A stretch of 19,899 nucleotides of DNA from JALHSW01 sp038321755 (GCA_038321755.1 JBBQFJ010000055.1:1-19899); one strand, 5' to 3'. Counted from the stretch's first letter, positions 7,516 to 15,287 are shown. Notes: generated by a model from the letters alone, not told the origin. Translations and numbers: made by a program.

Positions 7516-9348
7516 ATGCGCCGCCGAACCCTTCGCCGCCTGCTCGAGGTGACCGTCATCACCATCGTGATCACCGCCGCCGCCGCGCTCGCCCTCAGCG
7601 CGAATGCCTTCACCGGCTTCGAGCGGCGGGCCTCGGACTCGCTCTTCCCTTCGGCCCAGCGGGACCCGGAGATCGTGGTCGTCGGCATCGACGCCAAGTC
7701 CCTGGCCGCCCTGGGCCCGCTGCCGTGGCCCCGGAGCGTCCACGCCCAGCTCGCGAGGCAGTTCGCCGCGGCGGGCGTCGCGGCCGGGATCTGGGACGTC
7801 GCGTTCATCGGATCCCGGGACGGCGACGACCAGCTCGCGACGGCGCTCTCGGGTCTCCCGGCCGCCGTGATCACCGAGGCAATCACGACCAAGCCCTCAC
7901 CCACGGACAGCACGCTGCGCGAGGTGGCCACGGCCGAGACGCCGGCCGCGGCGCTGCTCGACGGGACCGGCGTGCAAGTCGGCCACGCCCAGGTCGTCCC
8001 CGACCCCACCGACGGCGTCGTCCGCTCGCTCCCCCTGGTCGTCGAGCAGGACGGGAAGCTGGTCCCGTCGCTCTCGCTCGCGGCGCTTCGGGCCCTGCGG
8101 GGTGACACCGGGCCGATCACCATCCGACCGGACGGCGTGCAGGTGGGGAACCGGTTCGTCCCGACCGAGGGTCGCCACGAGCTGCGACTCAACTGGGCCC
8201 CGGGGCTCGATGCGAGCGACAGCAAGCAGACGGTCATCTCCGCGATCGACGTCGTGAACGGGTCGATCAACCCGAACCGGTTGCAGGGGAAGGTCGCGTT
8301 CGTCGGCGCCACCGAGCCGACGCTCGGTGACAACCAGCTCACACCGGTCGACAAGTCGGGCGGCATCCCCGGCGTGATGATCCATGCGAACGGCTTGAAC
8401 ACCATGCTCAGCGCGTCGTACCTCGAGGCGGCGAGCGACACCACGACGCTGCTCTGGATCGCGCTGGTCGTGCTCCTCGTCGGGCTCGCCGTCTTGTTCC
8501 TCCCGGTCTGGCTGTCGACGATCCTCTCCGCCCTCATCGCCGTCGGGTACCTGCTCCTGGCCTTCATCCGCTTCGACGACGGGCAGATCCTCAACGTCGT
8601 CTACGTGTTCGGGTCGATCCTCTTCGCGTTCATCGCGTCGCTCGGTGTCCGCTACGCGACGGAGACCCGCCAGCGACGCAAGGTCTCCGCGCTGTTCGCG
8701 CAGTACGTGCCCGAAGAGGTCGCACGCCAGCTCGAGGAGTCCGGCCGACTCGACGCCGCGCTCGACGGCGAGCGACTCGACACGAGCCTGTTCTTCTGCG
8801 ACCTGCGCGGCTTCACCTCGATGTCCGCGACGCTCGAGGCACCCGACGTCCGCGGCATGCTCAACGCCTTCTACGAGCTCCTCACCGAGATCATCCTCAA
8901 CCACGGTGGCACGGTGCTCAAGTTCGTGGGCGACGAGGTGTTCGCCGTGTTCGGTGCGCCACTGCCCGTCGAGAACCATCCGCAGGTCGCGCTCGAGTGC
9001 GCGATGGAGATCCAGCGCCGCGCGCCCGAGCTCGACGCCGAGCTGTCGTACCTCGGCATCCCGCCCATGCAGTTCGGGATCGGCATGAACTCCGGTGAGG
9101 TCGTGGCCGCGCACGTCGGTGGTGGGAAGCGCCGCCAGTACGACATCGTGGGCGACACGGTGAACCTCGCGAGCCGGTTGTGCGGACAGGCCGGGAAGGG
9201 CGAGATCGTCATCCCGGAGACGATGCGCGATCGACTGACTGCACCGCCGAAGATGAGCTCGATGGGTCGCGTGCAGCTCAAGGGGTTGGACGAGCCCGTC
9301 CCGCTCTACAAGGTCGTCGTCGACGAGTCCGTCGCCGTTGCCCGCTGA
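7516..9348 (+). CDS. CHASE2-domain class III adenylate cyclase
   Basis: This 610-residue membrane sensor enzyme has a basic N-terminus and a first membrane segment (about residues 12-32). An extracytoplasmic CHASE2 domain follows (about 35-305; PEIVVVGIDAKSLAALGPLPWPR is its typical start, split here by no gap). Three more membrane segments lie between about 312 and 380. The linker QRRKVSALFAQYVPEEV leads into the cyclase catalytic domain. All key residues are present: metal ligands D429 (FFCDLRGF) and D473 (KFVGDEVF), purine-selecting K469 and D543 (YDIVGD), and transition-state N550 and R554. The Lys/Asp pair predicts ATP rather than GTP as substrate. It should make cAMP in response to an unknown extracellular or envelope signal. 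No cAMP effector gene lies nearby. Confidence 0.93.
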   Translation: MRRRTLRRLLEVTVITIVITAAAALALSANAFTGFERRASDSLFPSAQRDPEIVVVGIDAKSLAALGPLPWPRSVHAQLARQFAAAGVAAGIWDVAFIGSRDGDDQLATALSGLPAAVITEAITTKPSPTDSTLREVATAETPAAALLDGTGVQVGHAQVVPDPTDGVVRSLPLVVEQDGKLVPSLSLAALRALRGDTGPITIRPDGVQVGNRFVPTEGRHELRLNWAPGLDASDSKQTVISAIDVVNGSINPNRLQGKVAFVGATEPTLGDNQLTPVDKSGGIPGVMIHANGLNTMLSASYLEAASDTTTLLWIALVVLLVGLAVLFLPVWLSTILSALIAVGYLLLAFIRFDDGQILNVVYVFGSILFAFIASLGVRYATETRQRRKVSALFAQYVPEEVARQLEESGRLDAALDGERLDTSLFFCDLRGFTSMSATLEAPDVRGMLNAFYELLTEIILNHGGTVLKFVGDEVFAVFGAPLPVENHPQVALECAMEIQRRAPELDAELSYLGIPPMQFGIGMNSGEVVAAHVGGGKRRQYDIVGDTVNLASRLCGQAGKGEIVIPETMRDRLTAPPKMSSMGRVQLKGLDEPVPLYKVVVDESVAVAR

Positions 9349-9351
9349 GCG

Positions 9352-9903
9352 TCAGCGCTCGTAGCGCGCGACGATCCGCGAACGGGCGAGCACGGATCCC
9401 CGGATCGCCCGCCGAAGCTGCCGCTCCGTCGCGCCCTCGGCCACCTCCGGAGCGCCTGACAGCGCGTACAACGTGAAGCGGTAGCCGTGGGCGCCGTCGC
9501 CACTGGGCGGACACGGCGGTACGTATTCCACTCGGCCGGTCCCCGCCCGGCCTTCGCGGATGCCGGCCGGTACGAGCTGCTCGGGGATGCGGCCGCTCGC
9601 AGGATCGATCCCCCAGGCGACCCAGTGCACGAACGCTCCGGCCCGCGCGTCGGGATCGTCGACGACGAGCGCGAGCTCCTCCGTCCCGACCGGGACGCCC
9701 CGCCAGGAGATCGGCGGCGAGGCTCCAGCCCCGTCGCACGTGAACCCGTCCGGGAGCAGGCCGCCGTCGCGGAACGCCGCGCTGCGCACGCGGAACGCGC
9801 TGGCCCGCGGCGCTGCACCGGCGCCCTGGGCTCCCGCGGTGGAGCCCAGGGCCGCGAGTGCAACAAGAAGGAGGATGGGTCGCACGGGACGCACGGGTCG
9901 CAC
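9352..9903 (-). CDS. Secreted YbhB/YbcL (PEBP, Raf kinase inhibitor-like) family protein
   Basis: The protein is about 183 residues from GTG 9903. A short basic start and a hydrophobic run (ILLLVALAALGSTAGA) form a signal peptide, probably cut after AGA. The mature part carries PEBP family motifs: DGFTCDGAGASPPISW, then ALVVDDPDARAGAFVHWV, then PCPPSGDGAHGYRFTLYAL, and a C-terminal ATERQLRRAIRGSVLARS. Bacterial members are small exported or cytosolic proteins of poorly defined function. The start is ambiguous because GTG recurs in frame at 9903, 9894 and 9885 within a 9-bp repeat. The gene begins 11 nt after the stop of the upstream membrane protein gene, so the two likely form an operon. Its stop lies 3 nt from the stop of the convergent cyclase. 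Confidence 0.88.
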   Translation of the reverse strand: MRPVRPVRPILLLVALAALGSTAGAQGAGAAPRASAFRVRSAAFRDGGLLPDGFTCDGAGASPPISWRGVPVGTEELALVVDDPDARAGAFVHWVAWGIDPASGRIPEQLVPAGIREGRAGTGRVEYVPPCPPSGDGAHGYRFTLYALSGAPEVAEGATERQLRRAIRGSVLARSRIVARYER

Positions 9904-9914
9904 GCGTCGTCCGA

Positions 9915-10355
9915 CTAGCCCTGACGCCGCTCGGTCCAGCCGGTGTAGGTGAGGAAGATCCCCGCCGCGCCGACGAGGTACGCCACACCCCAGAACGGGA
10001 AGGGCGGACCCTCGATGCCGTTCCAGCCGAAGCGGAGGAACAGGCACAGGACGATCAGTAGGGGTCCGAGCCAGATGTCGACGCTCGGCCGCAGGTACCA
10101 GGCCCGCTCCTCGGGCTTCGGCGCCGCGCCGGTCGGGGTGGCGTCGGTCGGGTTGGGGCCGGTCGGGGTGGGGCCGGGCGGGTTTGAAACTGACGGGGCC
10201 GCCGACGGAGGCGCGGCGTAGCCGGCCTGGTCGTCGCCCGGCGTTCCTCGGTTGAGGGTGTCTGGGTTCGGGGTCGTGTTCGGGGCGTCCGGGTTCGGGG
10301 CGTCCGGGTTCGGGGCGTCCGCGTTGGGGGTCTCTGGGTTGTGGGTCGCTGGCAT
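9915..10355 (-). CDS. Small membrane protein with Pro/Asn/Asp repeat N-terminus, function unknown
   Basis: This 146-residue protein is not assigned to a family. Residues 1-85 are low complexity, rich in Pro, Asn, Asp and Thr, with a five-residue period (PNPDA) encoded by a 15-bp tandem repeat. They include PGPTPTGPNPTDATPTG and end in KPEERAWYLRPSVD. Two hydrophobic segments follow, IWLGPLLIVLCLFLRFGW and FWGVAYLVGAAGIFLTY, separated by a short Gly/Pro loop, then a charged end (TERRQG). It is probably a two-pass inner-membrane protein with a disordered cytoplasmic tail. The ATG has a good Shine-Dalgarno (GAGGAGATTCCG before ATG). It is the first gene of a likely two-gene unit with the PEBP protein. 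Confidence 0.75.
   Translation of the reverse strand: MPATHNPETPNADAPNPDAPNPDAPNTTPNPDTLNRGTPGDDQAGYAAPPSAAPSVSNPPGPTPTGPNPTDATPTGAAPKPEERAWYLRPSVDIWLGPLLIVLCLFLRFGWNGIEGPPFPFWGVAYLVGAAGIFLTYTGWTERRQG
10278..10322. repeat. 15-bp tandem repeat (three units) inside a coding region
   Basis: GTTCGGGGCGTCCGG is repeated at 10278-10292 and 10293-10307, with a third copy at 10308-10322 that differs only near its end. On the minus strand each unit encodes five residues of the PNPDA type in the N-terminus of the small membrane protein. The 15-bp length keeps the frame, so copy number could vary without breaking the gene. Confidence 0.85.
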
Positions 10356-10508
10356 CGGAATCTCCTCGGGGTCGTGCGCCGCTCCATCAGAGCACGGTTC
10401 GGCGTCACGGTCCTGAGGTCCGGGAGCACCGAGCGCTTACGGGCGGGTCACGCCCGGCGGCTGACGACGGCCGGATCCGCCCTGGCTGTGACGCGCGAGA
10501 ATCGGGGG

Positions 10509-11240
10509 GTGAGCTTCGGAGCGGTCCTCGTCGACTTCTACGGGACCCTCGCCCGAGCCACGTCCTGGGTCTCCGTCGACGTCGTGCTCGCCGAACACGG
10601 CATCGACCTCGAGGATGACGTCCGGGACCGGTATTGGAACGACGGACTCGACGGCATCGAGCACCTCGAGCACTCGCACTCCCGTGACCACTACGTCACG
10701 TGGCAGCGCACTCGACTGCTCTCGATGCTCTCGGAGACCGACCTCCACCCGGGCGAGTACGACGTCGTCCTCGAGAAGCTCTCGAAGGGCAACGAGGCCC
10801 GGGTCCTCGAACCCTACGACGAGACCCTCGACGTCCTGGCCGCGGTGCGCGAACGTGGGTGCACGCTGGCGATCTGCTCGAATTGGGACTGGGACCTCGC
10901 CGAGGCGGTCGAGGAGGCTGGCCTCACCGACGCCGTCGACGTGATCGTGTCCTCCGCCTGGGCCGGCGCCCGGAAACCCCACCCTCGGATCTTCGAGCAC
11001 ACGCTCGAGAAGGTCGGCGTCGCGCCGACCGAGGCGCTCTTCGTCGGCGACACCTGGGGCCCCGATGTGGTCGGGCCCCGGTCGATGGGGATGACCCCGC
11101 TCTACCTCCGCCGCGACGGGCACTGGCCCGACACCACCGCTCCGACGGCGGTGCAATCCGCCGACCCCGCGTCGGCCGAACTGCTGATCGAGGGCACCGA
11201 GACCGCCCCTGACCTTCGCCGCATCCTCGACCTGCTCTGA
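10509..11240 (+). CDS. HAD-superfamily hydrolase
   Basis: The 243-residue protein begins at GTG 10509, chosen because the HAD motif I then sits right at the N-terminus (VLVDFYGTL, nucleophile D9). Earlier in-frame starts would add unrelated sequence. Motif II is ICSNW (S124), motif III is the Lys of GARKPHP (K156), and motif IV is VGDTWGPD (D181, D186). A helical cap (about residues 20-95) lies between motifs I and II, as in subfamily IA, the haloacid dehalogenase/phosphatase type. In place of the general acid-base Asp at D+2 there is Tyr (DFYGT), typical of the dehalogenase-like branch rather than of classic phosphatases, so the substrate is open. It leads an operon with an ALDH 11 nt downstream. 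Confidence 0.88.
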   Translation: MSFGAVLVDFYGTLARATSWVSVDVVLAEHGIDLEDDVRDRYWNDGLDGIEHLEHSHSRDHYVTWQRTRLLSMLSETDLHPGEYDVVLEKLSKGNEARVLEPYDETLDVLAAVRERGCTLAICSNWDWDLAEAVEEAGLTDAVDVIVSSAWAGARKPHPRIFEHTLEKVGVAPTEALFVGDTWGPDVVGPRSMGMTPLYLRRDGHWPDTTAPTAVQSADPASAELLIEGTETAPDLRRILDLL

Positions 11241-11251
11241 CTGGAGTCGCC

Positions 11252-12718
11252 GTGACGACCACCGCACCTTCCCGCTCGACCAACGAGCCCCCCGACAAGG
11301 CCGGGAACGAGCTCGCCGGCGCGACCGGCAGCCCGGCTGCACCGGCGCCACTCGACGCGCCAGCGCTCGTCGCACGGCTCCGTGCGACGTACGCCTCGGG
11401 AACGACCCGGCCCATCGCGTGGCGACGCACGCAGCTCAAGCAGCTCCGAGCGCTCCTCACCGAGCGCGAGGGCGAGCTGCTCGACGCCTTGGCGACCGAC
11501 CTCGGCAAGCCCCGCTTGGAGGCGTGGGCCACCGACGTCGGCTTCGTGGTGAACGACATCGACCACGCCCTCAAGCACCTCCGCCGCTGGACCCGCCCCA
11601 CCCGCGTCCGTACACCGTTGGCGACCAAGCCCTCCCGTGGTCGCATCATCCGCGAGCCGCTCGGGGCCGTGCTGATCATCGCCCCGTGGAACTACCCGGT
11701 GCAGCTGGCGCTCTCGCCGCTCATCGGGGCCATCGCGGCCGGCAACGTGGCGGTGGTCAAGCCGTCAGAGGTCGCGCCCGCGACCTCTGCCGCGCTCGCG
11801 CGCCTCCTCCCCGAGTACCTGGATGCCGATGCGATCGCGGTCGTCGAGGGCGCGGTGCCCGAGACCCAGGCGTTGCTCGAGCAACGGTGGGACCACATCT
11901 TCTACACCGGGAACGGCCGGGTCGGGCGCCTCGTCATGGGAGCGGCGACGACGCACCTCACCCCGGTGACACTGGAGCTTGGCGGCAAGAGCCCGGCCAT
12001 TGTCGACGCGTCGGCGAACCTCGAGGTCGCGGCGCGCCGCATCGCGTGGGGCAAGTTCCTGAACGCGGGACAGACGTGCATCGCCCCTGACTACGTGCTC
12101 GTCACTCGCGGACTCGAGGATCGGTTCGTCGAGCTCGTCCGTCGGTTCGTGTTCGACTTCTACGGTCAGGATCCGAAGGCGAGTCCGGACTTCGCGCGCA
12201 TCGTGAACCGTGGACACTTCGATCGCCTGGTCGGCCTGCTCGACTCCGGGACCGCCGCGGTCGGTGGCGAGAGCGATGCTGGCACCCGCTACATCTCCCC
12301 CACGGTGCTTCGCGACGTGCTGCCGGAGTCACCCGTCATGCAGGAGGAGATCTTCGGTCCGATCCTGCCGATCCTGTCCGTTGCCGACGTCGACGAGGCG
12401 ATCGCGTTCGTGAACGGTCGGGACAAGCCGCTGGCGCTCTACGTGTTCGCCGACGACAACAAGGTGCAGCAGCGTGTGCTGGACGAGACGAGCAGCGGTG
12501 GTGCCTGCGTGAACGCGACGTTGTTCCACGTCGCCGTTGCCGAGCTCCCGTTCGGCGGTGTCGGCGAGAGCGGGATGGGTGCGTACCACGGGAAGGCGAG
12601 CTTCGACGTCTTCAGCCACGCGAAGTCTGTGCTGAAGCGGGCGACGCGACCCGACCCCGACCTCGCGTATCCCCCGTACACGGAACGCAAAGAGAAGCTG
12701 ACCCGCCGGTTCCTCTGA
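11252..12718 (+). CDS. Aldehyde dehydrogenase family protein (class 3-like)
   Basis: This 488-residue NAD(P)-dependent aldehyde dehydrogenase oxidises an aldehyde to the acid. A flexible Ala/Pro-rich N-terminus (about residues 1-33) precedes the domain. Oxyanion N147 lies in APWNYPVQ, general base E242 in LELGGKSP, and catalytic C276 in GQTCIAPDY. EEIFGPILPI is the conserved cofactor-site motif. The C-terminus (PFGGVGESGMGAYHGKASFDVFSH) matches the short class 3 / coniferyl-aldehyde dehydrogenase group. GTG 11252 has GGAG at a good distance. It sits 11 nt after the HAD gene and 13 nt before the GNAT gene, so the three are likely one transcript. The physiological aldehyde is unknown. Confidence 0.94.
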   Translation: MTTTAPSRSTNEPPDKAGNELAGATGSPAAPAPLDAPALVARLRATYASGTTRPIAWRRTQLKQLRALLTEREGELLDALATDLGKPRLEAWATDVGFVVNDIDHALKHLRRWTRPTRVRTPLATKPSRGRIIREPLGAVLIIAPWNYPVQLALSPLIGAIAAGNVAVVKPSEVAPATSAALARLLPEYLDADAIAVVEGAVPETQALLEQRWDHIFYTGNGRVGRLVMGAATTHLTPVTLELGGKSPAIVDASANLEVAARRIAWGKFLNAGQTCIAPDYVLVTRGLEDRFVELVRRFVFDFYGQDPKASPDFARIVNRGHFDRLVGLLDSGTAAVGGESDAGTRYISPTVLRDVLPESPVMQEEIFGPILPILSVADVDEAIAFVNGRDKPLALYVFADDNKVQQRVLDETSSGGACVNATLFHVAVAELPFGGVGESGMGAYHGKASFDVFSHAKSVLKRATRPDPDLAYPPYTERKEKLTRRFL

Positions 12719-12731
12719 GGGAACGACGCGC

Positions 12732-13532
12732 GTGACCACTCGACTGGCGGATGGCTGGGGCCCCGACTCGCCCCGCGACGACTCGATGCTCCGTTCGTAC
12801 GCGGAGGCGTGGGCCGATCTCGCCGAGCTGCTCGGCCGGGCTGGTGGCCACCGCACGTTCCGATCGAAGGACTTCGTCGCGTTCGACAGCGGCGCACCGT
12901 TCCCGTTCGTGAACGCGGCCGTGCTCCTGCGCCCGGTCGTCGACCCGGACGACCCGGTGCTCGACGAGATCACGACGTTCTTCGCGACCGATGCAGGCGA
13001 CACGCCGTTCCTCGTCTGGAGTGCGACACCGACGCCCTCCCTCGAACCCCGCGGTTGGGGGCTGATGGGGCACCCGCCGCTGATGCTCCGTCCCGCCGGG
13101 CCCGCCGACGTGCCCGTGATCGACGGCGTCGAGATCATCCCGGTCCGCGACGCCGCGACCTTGGAGCTGTTCGACACGACCTTGATCGAGGCGTACCCCG
13201 TCCCCGAGATGCAGGGCCGCCGTCACTTCGGCGACGGGATCCTCGAGGCCCCCGGGTGGCACATGTGGCTCGCGATGGTGGAAGGCCGCTCGGTCGGGAC
13301 GGCCGCAGCCCAGGTCCGCGCCGACATCGTCGACGTCGAGTGGATCTCGCTCCGGCCCGAGCACCGCGGGCGTCGTATCGGTGAAGCCCTGACCTGGACC
13401 GCCACGCTCGCAGACCCGTCGCTCCCCGCCATGCTGTTCGCGAGCGACCTCGGTCGGCCGACCTACGAGCGGATGGGCTACCTGAAGCTGGCTCGACTCA
13501 CGTTATGGGTCGGACGTCGCGCTCAGTCGTAG
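12732..13532 (+). CDS. GNAT-family N-acetyltransferase
   Basis: This 266-residue protein starts at GTG 12732. The C-terminal half is a GNAT fold: WLAMVEGRSVGTAAAQV, then VEWISLRPEHRGRRIGEAL, where R212-G-R-R-I-G217 is the acetyl-CoA pyrophosphate loop. The ending (SDLGRPTYERMGYLKL) contains the usual Y-x-x-x-GY segment. The N-terminal half (about residues 1-115) is less clear and may be a second, degenerate GNAT-like lobe. GAGGGA overlapping the ALDH stop may serve as its ribosome site. It is the last gene of the HAD-ALDH-GNAT operon and its end overlaps the convergent VOC gene by 10 nt. The acceptor substrate is unknown. Confidence 0.86.
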   Translation: MTTRLADGWGPDSPRDDSMLRSYAEAWADLAELLGRAGGHRTFRSKDFVAFDSGAPFPFVNAAVLLRPVVDPDDPVLDEITTFFATDAGDTPFLVWSATPTPSLEPRGWGLMGHPPLMLRPAGPADVPVIDGVEIIPVRDAATLELFDTTLIEAYPVPEMQGRRHFGDGILEAPGWHMWLAMVEGRSVGTAAAQVRADIVDVEWISLRPEHRGRRIGEALTWTATLADPSLPAMLFASDLGRPTYERMGYLKLARLTLWVGRRAQS

Positions 13533-13906
13533 CAGCGGAGCTCGACGACGTTCCCGTCGGGATCGTGGACGTAGATCGACGACGCGAAGCCCTGGGCGCC
13601 GTACAACCCCTCGAACACGGCATTGCCCGGCTCGCGATCGGCTTCCAGCGCCTCGGCGAGTGCTTGCAGGTCGGTGGGCTCGACGACGAGGCAGAGGTGG
13701 TCGAGGATCGTCCCGTCAGGCTCGCCGGGGAACAGGTCGATGAGCGTCGTCGCGTCGACTCGCACCGACGGGAACAGCACCTCGCCCCGACGCCACTCGT
13801 CGACCCGTTCGGGAGCGAGCCCGAGCGCGTCGCAATAGAAGCGCAACGACGCCTCGACGTCGGTGCTGCGCAGCACGACATGATCGAACCCGACGACGCG
13901 CACCAT
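13523..13906 (-). CDS. VOC-family (glyoxalase/bleomycin resistance-like) protein
   Basis: This 127-residue single-domain protein has two beta-alpha-beta-beta-beta modules. The first begins VVGFDHVVLRSTDVEASLRFY with the metal-ligand-type His (H9). The second contains DHLCLVV, and the end is IYVHDPDGNVVEL, the standard terminal motif with a ligand-type Glu. The H/H/E pattern suggests a metal-binding lyase, dioxygenase or resistance-type protein; the substrate is unknown. A -10-like TAGAGT lies exactly 6 nt upstream of the ATG, so the mRNA is probably leaderless. The region further upstream contains 15-bp tandem repeats. The final 10 nt overlap the convergent acetyltransferase gene. Confidence 0.9.
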   Translation of the reverse strand: MVRVVGFDHVVLRSTDVEASLRFYCDALGLAPERVDEWRRGEVLFPSVRVDATTLIDLFPGEPDGTILDHLCLVVEPTDLQALAEALEADREPGNAVFEGLYGAQGFASSIYVHDPDGNVVELRCYD

Positions 13907-13912
13907 GCGCCG

Positions 13913-13918
13913 ACTCTA
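13913..13918 (-). promoter_or_regulatory. Putative -10 element of the VOC gene (leaderless)
   Basis: On the minus strand TAGAGT is followed by 6 nt and the ATG at 13906, placing the expected transcription start on the first base of the start codon. The same hexamer precedes the HNH gene. No clear -35 is seen; that region is occupied by the tandem repeat. Confidence 0.5.
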
Positions 13919-13931
13919 GGACTCGCCAGCA

Positions 13932-13976
13932 CTCCTCGTCCCCAACCTCCTCGTCCCCAACCTCCTCGTCCCCGCA
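13932..13976. repeat. Intergenic 15-bp tandem repeat upstream of the VOC gene
   Basis: CTCCTCGTCCCCAAC occurs twice exactly (13932-13946, 13947-13961), followed by a third copy matching its first 12 bases (13962-13973). It lies between the stop of the HNH gene and the start of the VOC gene. On the minus strand it reads GTTGGGGACGAGGAG and covers the VOC -35 region. It could be a direct-repeat binding site or slippage. Confidence 0.8.
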
Positions 13977-14001
13977 CGCCTCATCACGGCAACGACCGGG
14001 G

Positions 14002-15237
14002 TCAGGCCGCGAGCTCGAACGGGGGTGGGCGGCTTCGATCACCGTGCACCGCGAGATGATGGCGCCGGCAGCGGAGCTCGAGCTGGTCGAGATCGGTCGG
14101 GCCGCCGAGCGACCACGGTTGCGTGTGATGCGCGTCACACCAGTGCGCAGGTGCGCCGCAACCGGGGACCACACAACCAGCGTCTCGGGCCGCCAAGGCC
14201 CGGCGCTGCGCCGCCGACACGGTCGGCGTGCGTCGCCCGAGGTCGAGCACCATCGACTTCCCGCGCATGACGACGCGACCGATGGTGCAGTCGCACGCCA
14301 GCGTCTCCAGCATCTGACGACCGATCGGCCCGATGCCCATGATCTCGCCCCGGAGCGCCTCGAGGTCACCCGTGTGCGCGCCTTGGAGCCGCGCGAGGTC
14401 GACGATCACGTCGACGTTCACACCGCGGGGACCGTCGCCCTGGGCGAGTCGCACCAACAGCTCGGCCCGTCGCTGCGGCAGCGTGCGCGGCATCTGCGCT
14501 CCGTCGACGGAATCGGGGCGGTCGAGTGCGTCCAACGCCGCGAGCAGAATCGCACCGCCTTCCGGATCGAGGAGCCCTCGGAGCGCCACGGCACCGCCGA
14601 ACGTGGTCGAGGCGTGCAGGTGCCAGCGCGACTCCTGCACCTCTGCCGGCGCACGATCCAGCACGTCGTCGGCCATGCACTGCCAGGTGCGCAGCAGCTT
14701 GCGCAGCTGCTCCGGCACCAGCTCTCCTGCCGCCGTCAACAGGGTCTGCTCCTGGTCGTCGAACACCGCTTCGCGATGCTGCGCGGCCCGAGCGATGAGG
14801 CGTACGTGCGTCGACGCGACCTGACCGTCTGCCAGCGCGCCCGCAGTCCGCGGGTGCTCCTGCGCGAGGCGGGCCGTGCGCAACAGGTCGCTCGCTTCCC
14901 CCCGAGTCAGCGTCCCGTGCCACGCCAACCACGAGACCGGGCTGAGCGCGTCCTCCCCGATCCAAGCATCGGCCGCTTGCCATTCGCCCACGGCGCGCAG
15001 CACCTCGGCCTCGAGGCGCTCTCGGGCTTCGAGCAGCTCCTCGAGGTGCGCAGCACGTGCCTGCGGCAGCCACCCCGACCGATCCTCGCCAGCAAGCACC
15101 TCGACCGCAGCCGCCACACCCGACATCGGGTCACCCGCCATCGGCCGCGACGACCCGTCCGTCGGCCGAGGGACAACACCCACCTCGTTGCCCTGCCGGC
15201 CACTTCTCTGAGCGCTGCTCGCCTGCTGATCGAACAT
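14002..15237 (-). CDS. DUF222 / HNH endonuclease (13E12-repeat-like), SOS-controlled
   Basis: The protein is 411 residues from ATG 15237. The frame stays open further upstream but would run into the DinB gene. A long helical DUF222 region (about residues 35-300; AHLEELLEARERLEAEVLRA, then WLAWHGTLTRGEASDLLRTA) is followed by an HNH domain. C355/C360 and C367/C390 are possible zinc ligands; CDAHH carries the first catalytic His (H370/H371), and CRRHH the last (H393/H394). The central Asn of the HNH triad, normally in a DNL motif, is Gln here (LDQL, Q385). A perfect LexA box overlaps the start codon and a -10 element abuts it, so the gene should be DNA-damage-induced and leaderless. Later starts at 15141 or 15126 are possible but lack ribosome sites. 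The family is related to the mycobacterial 13E12 proteins. Confidence 0.9.
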   Translation of the reverse strand: MFDQQASSAQRSGRQGNEVGVVPRPTDGSSRPMAGDPMSGVAAAVEVLAGEDRSGWLPQARAAHLEELLEARERLEAEVLRAVGEWQAADAWIGEDALSPVSWLAWHGTLTRGEASDLLRTARLAQEHPRTAGALADGQVASTHVRLIARAAQHREAVFDDQEQTLLTAAGELVPEQLRKLLRTWQCMADDVLDRAPAEVQESRWHLHASTTFGGAVALRGLLDPEGGAILLAALDALDRPDSVDGAQMPRTLPQRRAELLVRLAQGDGPRGVNVDVIVDLARLQGAHTGDLEALRGEIMGIGPIGRQMLETLACDCTIGRVVMRGKSMVLDLGRRTPTVSAAQRRALAARDAGCVVPGCGAPAHWCDAHHTQPWSLGGPTDLDQLELRCRRHHLAVHGDRSRPPPFELAA

Positions 15238-15245
15238 ATGTTCGA
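15230..15245. promoter_or_regulatory. LexA binding site (actinobacterial SOS box)
   Basis: TCGAACATATGTTCGA is a perfect 16-bp palindrome and matches the mycobacterial SOS box TCGAAC-N4-GTTCGA at every specified base. The HNH start codon is in its centre, and the -10 hexamer overlaps its last base. LexA bound here would cover the transcription and translation start. Confidence 0.88.
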
Positions 15246-15273
15246 CTCTAGCATGCCCCAGTGCCACCCGGAA
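15245..15273 (-). promoter_or_regulatory. Putative promoter of the HNH endonuclease gene
   Basis: On the minus strand, TTCCGG (15273-15268), a 17-bp spacer and TAGAGT (15250-15245) form a weak -35 with a good -10. Seven bases separate the -10 from the ATG at 15237, so the mRNA should be leaderless. The core lies in the 50-bp gap after the DinB gene. Confidence 0.5.
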
Positions 15274-15287
15274 CCACGGGTGATTGG

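Noticed and set aside
10440..10456. A small hairpin, CGGGCG-GGTCA-CGCCCG, upstream of the HAD gene.
   Set aside because: Six-base GC stems arise often by chance at this GC content, there is no U-run, and it lies in a promoter region rather than after a gene.
13523..13532. A 10-nt overlap of the convergent acetyltransferase and VOC gene ends.
   Set aside because: Short tail overlaps are common in compact genomes and need no special explanation.
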